From JBJXGE01 sp046154185 (GTDB lineage: Bacteria > Planctomycetota > UBA8108 > UBA1146 > JAJFFE01): a DNA stretch of 7,310 nt. The position numbers and the translations under genes are program-made. A model generated the notes under the pieces. It was not told the origin of the DNA. It saw nothing but the letters and a program-made list of their open reading frames with translations, and did no database searches. This document shows, piece after piece, positions 1 to 5,965 of this stretch; position 1 is the stretch's first letter, and each line of letters begins with the position of its first letter. The stretch lies in assembly GCA_046154185.1 (NCBI GenBank), contig JBJXGE010000040.1, forward strand, positions 1 through 7,310, given 5' to 3'.

Positions 1-14
1 CTCCCAGCCCCCTC

Positions 15-39
15 GTGATCGCGGCGCTGCCGCGATCAC
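15..39. other. Perfect hairpin in the atpG downstream gap
   Basis: An 11-bp perfect inverted repeat (GTGATCGCGGC, 3-base loop, GCCGCGATCAC) lies 52 bases beyond the atpG stop. The strand leaving atpG has a G-rich stretch (1-14) after it rather than a T run, so it does not look like a standard intrinsic terminator. In the operon it would sit between atpG and the expected atpD, where a stem could affect RNA stability, processing or partial termination. Apart from this stem the 91 bases at the left edge hold nothing I can recognise. The purine-rich minus-strand sequence at 1-14 could contain the ribosome binding site of the next gene, but its start is not visible. Confidence 0.6.
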
Positions 40-91
40 TTCACCCCAACGAGTCTCGCCTCCGGCTCGAACAAATGCGACTTCTCTGGAT

Positions 92-1012
92 CTACTTCAA
101 GCTCTCAGAGCCACCCAGCACTTCCAGGATCTCCTGGGTAATGCCGGCTTGGCGAGTACGGTTGTAGAGCTGCGTGTAACTCTGGACCATGTCCTGCGCG
201 TTGTCGGTCGCGTTCTTCATCGCGATGCGGCGCGCGATCTGCTCGCTCGCGGCGGCTTCGACGAGCGCTTGGAAAAACTGCATCTTCAACGAGAGCGGCA
301 GCAACGTGCTGAGTATGTGCTGCGGGCTCGGCTCGAAGATGAAGTCGACGTGCGCCGGCGCTTTCGCGGCGGCGTCCTTTTTTGCGGGAGCAGCGCTCGC
401 GCCAGCTGCCGCGTCGCTGAGCGGCAACAACGCGTGCGTTTCCGGCGCTTGTCGCGCGGCGTTCTTGTAGCGCGTCGACACCAGGGTCACGGCGTCCAGT
501 GCACCCGCCGCGAATGCGTCGAGGAGCGGCTGCAACACGGCCTCGGCTTGCGCGAAAGTCGGCTTATCCTCGAATTCAAAGTAGTGCTTTTCGACGGCAC
601 GGCGCGCGTATTTAAAGCGACTCGCGCCTTTCTTGCCGACCATATGCACGACGGTCTTGAGGCCGGCGGCCGCGCGCGCATCGAGTTGGCGTTCGGCGAG
701 CTTGAGCGTGTTCGAGTTGTAGCCGCCGCACAGGCCGCGATTCGCGGTGATGATGATCACCGCCTCGAGACCGATCTTCGTCGGCTTCCGCAACAACGGG
801 AAACCGGCCGCGACATCGTCGCCCATCGTGTCGCGCGCTTGCTTCAAGTCTTGCATCAGCTCGGCGAGTTTGTGCCCGTACGGCTGGATCGCCTCGATGC
901 GCTTTTGGCAAACTCGCGACTTGGCGGTCGCGATCATCTCCATCGTCCGCGTGATCTTCTTCGTGTTCTTGATGGAGCGGATCTTGTTGCGAAGCGCGCG
1001 CGTGTTCGCCAC
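92..1012 (-). CDS. atpG: F1Fo ATP synthase subunit gamma
   Basis: Gamma is the central rotor shaft of F1; it turns inside the alpha3beta3 head and joins it to the c-ring on the cytoplasmic face of the membrane. The 306-residue protein opens with the typical N-terminal helix (IRSIKNTKKITRTMEMIATAK, about 11-31), has the conserved NRGLCGGYN at 91-99, and ends with the C-terminal helix NRTRQAGITQEILEVLGG (284-301). The family signature ITxExxE is present, but Gly-Ser follows where Gly-Ala is usual. It is about 20 residues longer than the E. coli protein (287), explained by an Ala/Lys-rich insert near 199-221. Translation starts at GTG, 3 bases after the atpA stop, with GAAGAAGG (1021-1028) inside the end of atpA as ribosome binding site. 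The identification is certain; GTG fits the family N-terminus. Confidence 0.97.
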   Translation of the reverse strand: MANTRALRNKIRSIKNTKKITRTMEMIATAKSRVCQKRIEAIQPYGHKLAELMQDLKQARDTMGDDVAAGFPLLRKPTKIGLEAVIIITANRGLCGGYNSNTLKLAERQLDARAAAGLKTVVHMVGKKGASRFKYARRAVEKHYFEFEDKPTFAQAEAVLQPLLDAFAAGALDAVTLVSTRYKNAARQAPETHALLPLSDAAAGASAAPAKKDAAAKAPAHVDFIFEPSPQHILSTLLPLSLKMQFFQALVEAAASEQIARRIAMKNATDNAQDMVQSYTQLYNRTRQAGITQEILEVLGGSESLK

Positions 1013-1015
1013 GGT

Positions 1016-2545
1016 CTAGGCCTTCTTCCCGGGCTTCGCGGCGATGAAGTCCTTCGTGAAGTTGGTCGTCGCGGTCTTGAGCTTCGTCTCCATGTCCGCC
1101 TTCAACTCGCCGGTATCGACGATCGCTTTCAAGATCTCGGGAAACTGCGTGCGCAATACGGCGAGCAGCTCGCGCTCGTAGTCGCGCACGCGCGCGACCG
1201 CCACGCCATCGAGGAAACCGTTACCGGCCGCCCAGATCATCGCGACTTGTTCCGCGACCGGCATCGGCGAGTATTGCGGTTGCTTCAGGAGTTCGACCAT
1301 GCGGAAGCCGCGGTCGAGCTGCGCTTGCGTCGCCTTATCGAGTTCGGTGCCGAGCTGCGCGAAGGCTTCGAGTTCGCGAAACGCGGCGAGGTCTAGGCGC
1401 AGACGACCGGCGACTTTCTTCATCGCCTTGATCTGCGCGTTGCCGCCCACGCGCGACACCGAGATACCGACGTTCAAAGCCGGGCGCTGACCGGCGTAGA
1501 ACAAGTTCGGCTCGAGGTAAATCTGTCCGTCCGTGATCGAGATCACGTTGGTCGGGATATACGCCGACACTTCGCCTTGCTGCGTCTCGATGATCGGGAG
1601 TGCGGTGAGACTGCCCGAACCGAGTTCCGGCGACAACTTCGCCGCGCGCTCGAGGAGGCGCGAGTGCAAGTAAAAGACGTCGCCCGGATAAGCCTCACGG
1701 CCCGGCGGACGACGCAGGAGCAGCGACATCTGGCGATAAGCCACGGCTTGCTTCGACAAGTCGTCGTACACGCACAGCGTGTGCTGACCCTTGTACATGA
1801 AGTACTCGGCCATCGCGCAGCCGGAATACGGCGCGATGAACTGCATCGGCGCGGGCGCGGACGCCGGCGCGTTGACGACGATCGTGTAATCCATGGCGCC
1901 CGCGCGCGTGAGCTTCTCGACGACGCCGGCGACGGTCGATGACTTCTGACCGATCGCGACGTACACGCAGATGACGCTCTTACCCTTTTGATTGATGATC
2001 GTGTCGATCGCGACGGCGGTCTTGCCGATGCCGCGGTCGCCGATAATCAGTTCGCGCTGGCCACGACCGATCGGGATCATCGAGTCGATCGCTTTGATGC
2101 CGGTCTGGAGGGGCTCGTGCACCGACTTGCGGTCGGCGATGCCGGGCGCCGGGCTATCGACGGGCCGGCGGTGCTGGGTTTTGATCGGGCCCTTGCCGTC
2201 GACCGGCGCGCCCATCGAGTCGACCACGCGACCGAGGAGCGCTTCGCCGACCGGCACTTCCACGACCGTGCCGGTGCGCTTGACGGTGTCGCCTTCTTTG
2301 AGGTCGAGGTACTCGCCGAGAATGGCGGCGCCGATCGAGCCCTCTTCGAGGTTCAACGCCAAGCCGAGCGCGCCGTTAGAAAACTGGAGCATCTCGCCGG
2401 CCATGCAATTAGAGATGCCGTAGATACGCGCGATGCCGTCGCCGACTTCCAGGATGGTGCCGACTTCCTCGACCGAAAGCGCGGTTTGGTAACCCTCGAT
2501 CTCCTTCTTGAGGACCGAGGCGATTTCGCCTGCGTTAATTTTCAT
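1016..2545 (-). CDS. atpA: F1Fo ATP synthase subunit alpha
   Basis: Alpha forms the F1 head with beta; it binds nucleotide at the non-catalytic sites and gives an arginine to the catalytic sites. The 509 residues comprise a beta-barrel domain (about 25-93), a nucleotide-binding domain (about 94-370) and a helical C-terminal domain. Visible motifs are the P-loop GDRGIGKT (169-176), the Walker B region CVYDDLSKQAVAYR with Asp261, and the alpha/beta signature PALNVGISVS (355-364) followed by Arg365, the arginine finger (Arg376 in E. coli). The usual P-loop is GDRQTGKT, so Gln172 and Thr173 are Gly and Ile here. The ATG overlaps the end of atpH by 11 bases and has AGGAAGAG 9 bases upstream. Length and motifs are otherwise normal; the subunit should be functional. 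Confidence 0.98.
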   Translation of the reverse strand: MKINAGEIASVLKKEIEGYQTALSVEEVGTILEVGDGIARIYGISNCMAGEMLQFSNGALGLALNLEEGSIGAAILGEYLDLKEGDTVKRTGTVVEVPVGEALLGRVVDSMGAPVDGKGPIKTQHRRPVDSPAPGIADRKSVHEPLQTGIKAIDSMIPIGRGQRELIIGDRGIGKTAVAIDTIINQKGKSVICVYVAIGQKSSTVAGVVEKLTRAGAMDYTIVVNAPASAPAPMQFIAPYSGCAMAEYFMYKGQHTLCVYDDLSKQAVAYRQMSLLLRRPPGREAYPGDVFYLHSRLLERAAKLSPELGSGSLTALPIIETQQGEVSAYIPTNVISITDGQIYLEPNLFYAGQRPALNVGISVSRVGGNAQIKAMKKVAGRLRLDLAAFRELEAFAQLGTELDKATQAQLDRGFRMVELLKQPQYSPMPVAEQVAMIWAAGNGFLDGVAVARVRDYERELLAVLRTQFPEILKAIVDTGELKADMETKLKTATTNFTKDFIAAKPGKKA

Positions 2546-3107
2546 GAACCAGATCTCTTCCTAACCGCTGGGAGGCGATGCGCTCCCGAACTTTCTCTAA
2601 TTGTGAACGCACCGTACCGTCGATCACTGTGTCGCCGACGCGCAACTTGAGTCCGCCGAGTAACTCGGCGTCCACGCGCTCTTCCGCGAGAATCTCGCGG
2701 CCGAGTTTCGTCGCGAGCTGTTTCACGAGCCGCGCCTTCGAGTCCGCCGCGAGCGGCGTCGCCGATGTGATGCGCACGTGCACGCGCTGGCGCACTTCGT
2801 CGAGGTGCTCGCCGTAGATCGTGGCGATCTCGGCAAACAACTCTTGGCGCCCCCGATCGATGATCAGCATTAACAGATTGCGCACCGAGTCGGAGCAACG
2901 TCCCTTGAGGGCGCGATCGAGCACCGCCTTCTTCTCGCGGCGCGGAATCTTCGGACTTTCGAAAAACACTTTGAGCTGCGGCACATCGCGCAAGAGTTGC
3001 GCGAACACGACCAGGTCTTCGCCGATGCGATCGGCTTGACCGTTCGCAGCGCCGACTTCGAGCAAGGCGCGCGCGTAAGCATTGGATGCCGGATGGCGTT
3101 TCAGCAT
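2535..3107 (-). CDS. atpH: F1Fo ATP synthase subunit delta (OSCP)
   Basis: Delta sits on top of F1 and ties the alpha3beta3 head to the b-subunit stalk, forming part of the stator. The protein is 190 residues, close to the usual 175-185. The N-terminal helical domain begins with the family pattern NAYARALLEV (9-18) and includes NLLMLIIDRGRQEL (77-90). The C-terminal part has the OSCP signature LGGLKLRVGDTVIDGTVRSQL (150-170). The ATG lies 7 bases after the atpF stop; I see no good Shine-Dalgarno, so it is probably translated by coupling to atpF. Its 3' end overlaps atpA by 11 bases. Nothing is broken or unusual in the reading frame. Confidence 0.95.
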   Translation of the reverse strand: MLKRHPASNAYARALLEVGAANGQADRIGEDLVVFAQLLRDVPQLKVFFESPKIPRREKKAVLDRALKGRCSDSVRNLLMLIIDRGRQELFAEIATIYGEHLDEVRQRVHVRITSATPLAADSKARLVKQLATKLGREILAEERVDAELLGGLKLRVGDTVIDGTVRSQLEKVRERIASQRLGRDLVHEN

Positions 3108-3114
3108 GCCGTCA

Positions 3115-3726
3115 CTAACTCAGTTTCTGGTAGCGATCGATGGCCTCGTCGACGAGCGCCTTGTGATCTTCCGGCTTGAGCGTTTTCTTGATGAGCTTCT
3201 CGGTCAACACCATCGACAGTTGCACGGCGCGCTGGTGAATCTCATGCACGGCGTTGTCTTTGGCGCGATTGATGTCGGCGAGCGCCCGCGTCTTGAGCTC
3301 TTCCGATGCTTGGCGCGCTTCCGCGACGATGCGCTCCTTGACCGCATCGGCGTCGCGCTTCCCTTCCTCGACGACCGCCGTCGCTTGCCGGCGCGCTTCG
3401 GCGAGCACTTTCTCGTGCTCCTCTTGCGCGCGTCGGATCTCGGCCTGCGCGCGCTCGGCCGCCGTCAACGATTCGCGGATCTTGCGCTCGCGCTCGTCGA
3501 GCGCTTTGAGGAGTGGACCCCAGGCTTTTTTCCAGAGGATCAGTAGCACGATGACGAAGACAATCACCGTCCACGCCATAGTCGGCAGCACAGGTTGGCT
3601 GAGATCCGGCTGGTCGCCGCCTTCCGCCGCGAGCGCGAGCGTCGGCAAGAATGCCAACGCGCCGCCGACGAGGCGCGCCGTGCGCCTCCCGCTCCAAATT
3701 GAACTCGTACGTTGACGCTCCAACAT
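3115..3726 (-). CDS. atpF: F1Fo ATP synthase subunit b with signal-like N-terminus
   Basis: Subunit b forms the peripheral stalk: one membrane helix anchors it next to subunit a and a long cytoplasmic coiled coil reaches delta. From the chosen ATG the protein has 203 residues. Residues 1-34 look like a signal peptide: basic stretch, hydrophobic run LVGGALAFLPTLALAA, and possible cleavage near ALA-AEGG (32-35). A short polar segment follows, then the true membrane helix (about 50-66, ending ILWKKAWGPLL) and a charged, Ala/Glu/Arg-rich coiled coil to the end. The start at 3726 lies 14 bases after the atpE stop and has AGGAAG about 10 bases upstream. The frame is open to an earlier start at 3795, but that would add 23 polar residues and overlap atpE by 55 bases, so I reject it. 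E. coli b is 156 residues with no such leader. Confidence 0.93.
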   Translation of the reverse strand: MLERQRTSSIWSGRRTARLVGGALAFLPTLALAAEGGDQPDLSQPVLPTMAWTVIVFVIVLLILWKKAWGPLLKALDERERKIRESLTAAERAQAEIRRAQEEHEKVLAEARRQATAVVEEGKRDADAVKERIVAEARQASEELKTRALADINRAKDNAVHEIHQRAVQLSMVLTEKLIKKTLKPEDHKALVDEAIDRYQKLS

Positions 3727-3740
3727 CGCGTGCGGTCTTC

Positions 3741-4052
3741 CTAGGCGGCAGTACCTTTGACCAAACCCATGATCCCGCTCTGAATCAAGAAGCACACGAC
3801 GACCGCGAACAGGGCCACCCCTTCGACGAAGGCCGCAGTCAGCAACATGGCGCCGCGAATGTCGCCGGACGCTTCTGGTTGCCGCGCGATGCTCTCACAC
3901 GCCGAACCCGCGAGTCGGCCAATGCCGATGCCGGCGCCGACCGCCGCGAGCCCCGCGCCGATGCCGGCGCCCATGATGCCCCAACTCAATGCGGTCGCCT
4001 GCTGCGCGGTCAAGTCAGCCGCCAGACTCACAATCGCCGTCAAGAACTCCAT
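3741..4052 (-). CDS. atpE: F1Fo ATP synthase subunit c
   Basis: Subunit c forms the membrane rotor ring that carries one ion per monomer. The 103-residue hairpin protein has a Gly-rich first helix (GAGIGAGLAAVGAGIGIG, 28-45), the polar loop ARQPE (56-60) that contacts gamma/epsilon, and a second helix with the ion-carrying carboxylate Glu77 in AFVEGVALF. Compared with the Na+-binding c subunit of Ilyobacter tartaricus, the Gln of helix 1 aligns with Ile44 and the Ser-Thr after the Glu aligns with Gly78-Val79, so the ring should use H+. It is longer than the E. coli protein (79) because of about 20 extra N-terminal residues (EFLTAIVSLAADLTAQQ). The start has the strongest ribosome binding site in the window. 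Confidence 0.97.
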   Translation of the reverse strand: MEFLTAIVSLAADLTAQQATALSWGIMGAGIGAGLAAVGAGIGIGRLAGSACESIARQPEASGDIRGAMLLTAAFVEGVALFAVVVCFLIQSGIMGLVKGTAA

Positions 4053-4094
4053 GAAGAAACTCCTCCCAAAAATTCTGCTTCAGCACGCGATGGA
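4053..4094 (-). promoter_or_regulatory. atpE translation initiation region
   Basis: This 42-base gap between atpB and atpE is the longest inside the operon. On the coding strand it ends with a U-rich tract (AGAATTTTT) followed by GGGAGGAG (4060-4067) seven bases before the ATG, a near-perfect Shine-Dalgarno. The other junctions have overlaps or short gaps with weaker sites. In E. coli a U-rich stretch upstream of atpE enhances translation so that c is made in excess; the same role is inferred here from the similar layout. Confidence 0.7.
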
Positions 4095-4904
4095 TCAGTG
4101 CTCGCTCTGCACCGCCAGCGACAAGAAGACGGTCGTCAAGAACGTAAAGATGAACGCCTGAATGAACGCGACTAACAACTCGAGGAATGACAAGGCGACC
4201 GCCGCGCTCACCGACACCGCAGTGATCGTGGAACCGAGGACGAGCGCCGATTTCGTAAGGACGACCGTGAACCCGAGAATCACGGCGAGCATCGTGTGGC
4301 CGGCCACCATGTTCGCAAACAAGCGAATCGCGAGCGCGCACGGCCGGATCAAGTGCCCCATGATTTCGATCGGCACCATGAGCGGCCACAAGTACCAAGG
4401 TCCGACCAGTAAGTTGTTCATCAGGTAATGCACGAAGCCGTGCTTCTTGATGCCGATCGAGTGGTAGAGCACGAACGACACGAGCGCGAGCGCCGCGGTG
4501 ACGTTGATGTTGGCGGTCGCAGTTCGACCGACGACCGGAATCATCCCGAGCAAGTTGCAAAACAAAATGAAGAAAAAGAAGGTCCAGACGATCGGCAAAT
4601 AGCGGTCGCCCTCTTCGCCGAGAAACGGCCGCGTCACTTGATCGCGAAGGTAAACGAGGATGGACTCGAAGAAACCACCGACGCGCCCACCGGTGCCGTC
4701 GGCCGCAATGCCGGCCGCGACGCGCGGAAAAATCAGCACGCACGAGACGCCCGAGATCAGCACCATCAACATATGCCAGGTGAAGAACCCGCCCCAGCGC
4801 GTGTCGAGCACGTGCGAGAGCGGATCGTCGGCGCTTAGGAGCGTGAGGCAATCAGCTAACACCAGGAAGCGATCCTTCCAAACGACAAATCGAACCTGAA
4901 TCAC
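4095..4904 (-). CDS. atpB: F1Fo ATP synthase subunit a
   Basis: Subunit a forms the two half-channels that feed protons to the c-ring. The 269-residue protein has membrane helices near 42-64, 103-123, 133-150, 170-188, 196-222 and 225-265. The essential arginine is Arg194 in the conserved AIRLFANMVAGH (192-203), the counterpart of E. coli Arg210; His203 takes the place of E. coli Glu219. Gln249 in FIQAFIFTFLTTVFLS matches E. coli Gln252. The listed start is a GTG whose first bases overlap the atpI stop (GTGA, 4901-4904), which favours coupled translation but has only a weak Shine-Dalgarno. Another GTG at 4862 (codon 15) has AAGGA 10 bases upstream and would give 255 residues, closer to the family N-terminus (SADDPLSHVLD, 24-34), so the exact start is open. 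Confidence 0.95.
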   Translation of the reverse strand: MIQVRFVVWKDRFLVLADCLTLLSADDPLSHVLDTRWGGFFTWHMLMVLISGVSCVLIFPRVAAGIAADGTGGRVGGFFESILVYLRDQVTRPFLGEEGDRYLPIVWTFFFFILFCNLLGMIPVVGRTATANINVTAALALVSFVLYHSIGIKKHGFVHYLMNNLLVGPWYLWPLMVPIEIMGHLIRPCALAIRLFANMVAGHTMLAVILGFTVVLTKSALVLGSTITAVSVSAAVALSFLELLVAFIQAFIFTFLTTVFLSLAVQSEH

Positions 4905-5335
4905 TCAACGGAGCGGACCTTCGGCGGGCCGCTCAGCCCGCCGCGCTTCAGTTCTCTCTGCAGCGCGAACACTTCGAGGCCAAGCCCTAGCAAGTAAAAC
5001 CCGACTGTGGCGAAGAGCGCGCGATGCATCCAATCTTGCCCGAGGAACCAGGCCGCCACGGAGTGCGCCGCGATCAAGATCACCACGCGCAGCAACACTC
5101 CGCCGAGAAAGTACTTCACTACTTGGCGCTGGCTCGTGCTCGCGAGTCCACTGCGCAAAGTGTAGTAGCCGCAAATCGCGAGCAGCCACGACCAGCCGAC
5201 TCCCCACCCGACCAGTTCCGCGGTTTCGGTCCCCCACCGCGGCTTCAGCAGGTAGTACCCGGCGACGCCGAGCAGCAGCAAGTAGATCGCGGCGGCCATG
5301 CCGAATCGAATGGCCGGCCCTCGCGCCGGATTCAC
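4901..5335 (-). CDS. atpI: ATP synthase subunit I-like membrane protein
   Basis: A 144-residue hydrophobic protein with four predicted membrane helices (about 12-30, 42-60, 74-97, 103-124) and a basic cytoplasmic tail. Between helices 2 and 3 is the stretch TSQRQVVKYFLGGVLLRVVI, resembling the FLGGxLLR pattern of AtpI-type proteins. AtpI is not part of the finished enzyme; family work links it to assembly of the c-ring. The assignment rests on topology, this weak motif and above all position: just before atpB and after an AtpZ-like gene. The GTG start overlaps the preceding stop by 4 bases (GTGA, 5332-5335); an ATG at 5299 (residue 13) is a less likely alternative because it would lose part of helix 1. 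The 3' end overlaps atpB in the same way. Confidence 0.78.
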   Translation of the reverse strand: MNPARGPAIRFGMAAAIYLLLLGVAGYYLLKPRWGTETAELVGWGVGWSWLLAICGYYTLRSGLASTSQRQVVKYFLGGVLLRVVILIAAHSVAAWFLGQDWMHRALFATVGFYLLGLGLEVFALQRELKRGGLSGPPKVRSVE

Positions 5336-5658
5336 AAGGCACCGCGAGGCGGTTTAGCCCGCGGCGAGAAGATTTCTCGGTAGAGCCACAAAAATCCCCC
5401 CAAGAAACCGAGTCCGGCGCCGGCAAGCGTCCCCCACGGCTCGAAATCGAAATGCCCGCCGAGCCAATTCCCGGCGTAGCAAAAAGCGACGAGTGTCACG
5501 CCGAACTGAAATCCGAGCGTCGCGTAGCGTGAGTACACCGCGTAACGCGGCGTCGCTGGTTTCGATCCGGTCGCGTCGCGACGCGGGTCGGCATCCCCGG
5601 GGTTCTCTCCTGGGCTCGATGGGCGGCTCGGTGCGCGCGGCGCCATGCTGGGCCTCAT
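5332..5658 (-). CDS. atpZ: AtpZ-like Fo accessory protein (ATPase gene 1 family)
   Basis: A 108-residue protein, first gene of the operon. The N-terminal 40 residues are polar and rich in Pro, Arg and Ser. The rest is a two-helix membrane hairpin: YATLGFQFGVTLVAFCYAGNWLGG (45-68) and WGTLAGAGLGFLGGFLWLYREI (75-96). This matches the pattern of the AtpZ family (Gly-rich first helix, a W-hydrophobic turn, second helix ending in LYR). AtpZ proteins are found at the head of atp operons and have been proposed to act with AtpI in Mg2+/Ca2+ supply or Fo assembly; the role here is inferred from position. A second ATG at 5646 (Met5) has GAGG six bases upstream and may be the true start; the site before the listed ATG is weak. 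Confidence 0.82.
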   Translation of the reverse strand: MRPSMAPRAPSRPSSPGENPGDADPRRDATGSKPATPRYAVYSRYATLGFQFGVTLVAFCYAGNWLGGHFDFEPWGTLAGAGLGFLGGFLWLYREIFSPRAKPPRGAL

Positions 5659-5724
5659 TCTCTTGCGAACACTTTTGTCCGCATTGACGACAAGGACAGC
5701 CAGGCGGCGCTAGGAAAGGCGGGA

Positions 5725-5753
5725 AGGGTAGCAACGTGCAGTTGCAAGGTCAA
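5725..5753 (-). promoter_or_regulatory. Candidate promoter of the atp operon
   Basis: On the minus strand TTGACC (5748-5753) and TACCCT (5725-5730) are separated by 17 bases, a good -35 with a modest -10 for a sigma70-type promoter. Transcription would begin near 5718 and give a 5' leader of about 60 bases before atpZ. The spacer holds a short inverted repeat, GCAAC-5-GTTGC (5731-5745). This is the best minus-strand candidate I found upstream of the operon. Confidence 0.4.
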
Positions 5754-5860
5754 GGGCCCGAAACCCGTAAACCGCGCGGCGCCAGACGCGCCCGGACGTC
5801 GGTTCGAACGTGCGGCCAGTGAGGAGGTTAGTCTTTGCGTGTCAGGCTCTCGAGCGAAAC

Positions 5861-5891
5861 AACCTGGAACACTGGGTTCGAAGGTTGAACC
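5861..5891. repeat. Overlapping inverted repeats at the plus-strand -35 box
   Basis: Two overlapping inverted repeats share this stretch. GGTTC (5875-5879) pairs with GAACC (5887-5891) across 7 bases. A second, imperfect one pairs AACCT-GAAC (5861-5870) with GTTC-AGGTT (5876-5886). Both run into the -35 box TTGAAC at 5885-5890. The octamer GGTTCGAA at 5875-5882 recurs at 5801-5808, where the palindrome GTTCGAAC is found. The arrangement would suit a repressor operator, but no regulator is encoded in the window. Confidence 0.35.
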
Positions 5892-5912
5892 GCCGAACGG
5901 CCCGCCTATAAT
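5885..5912 (+). promoter_or_regulatory. Strong sigma70-type promoter
   Basis: TTGAAC (5885-5890), a 16-base spacer and a perfect TATAAT (5907-5912) form the best promoter in the window. Transcription is predicted to start near 5918-5921. The next gene of ordinary size on this strand is the thioredoxin-fold gene at 6329, so either this is its promoter with a leader of about 410 bases, or a separate small RNA or short peptide is made. Confidence 0.6.
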
Positions 5913-5920
5913 CCCACGCC

Positions 5921-5965
5921 ATGTCAATCCCGAGCCTATTCGATATCCGGATGCCGTTCGGCTGA
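5921..5965 (+). CDS. Possible 14-codon leaderless leader peptide
   Basis: An ATG sits 8 bases after the TATAAT box, at or within a few bases of the predicted transcription start, so if translated it would be a leaderless mRNA. The frame encodes MSIPSLFDIRMPFG and stops with TGA, 3 bases before the hairpin at 5969-5986. There is no room for a Shine-Dalgarno. No run of one amino acid points to a classic amino-acid attenuator. This may be chance. Confidence 0.2.
   Translation: MSIPSLFDIRMPFG

Noticed and set aside
149..1396. A 415-codon open frame on the plus strand, antisense to atpG and atpA
   Set aside because: The minus-strand genes are unmistakable; the antisense product is rich in Arg, Leu and His and has no recognisable motif. 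It is typical of a mirror frame in GC-rich coding DNA.
1988..2650. A 220-codon plus-strand frame antisense to atpA
   Set aside because: Asp/Arg/Ala-rich with no family resemblance, fully explained as the shadow of atpA and the end of atpH.
3727..3795. Upstream ATG extending atpF by 23 residues
   Set aside because: It would overlap atpE by 55 bases and add polar residues before the signal-like segment; the ATG at 3726 has its own ribosome binding site.
4015..4851. A 278-codon minus-strand frame over atpB
   Set aside because: It is the alternative frame of atpB; it has an Arg/His-rich composition and lacks membrane helices, while the atpB frame carries all subunit a motifs.
5801..5883. GGTTCGAA sequences resembling the T-loop of a tRNA
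   Set aside because: Flanking bases do not form a T-arm stem and no anticodon arm or acceptor stem can be built around either copy.
5655..5927. A 90-codon minus-strand frame upstream of atpZ
   Set aside because: No recognisable motif; it would cover the candidate promoters of both transcription units, and its composition is not like the neighbouring genes.
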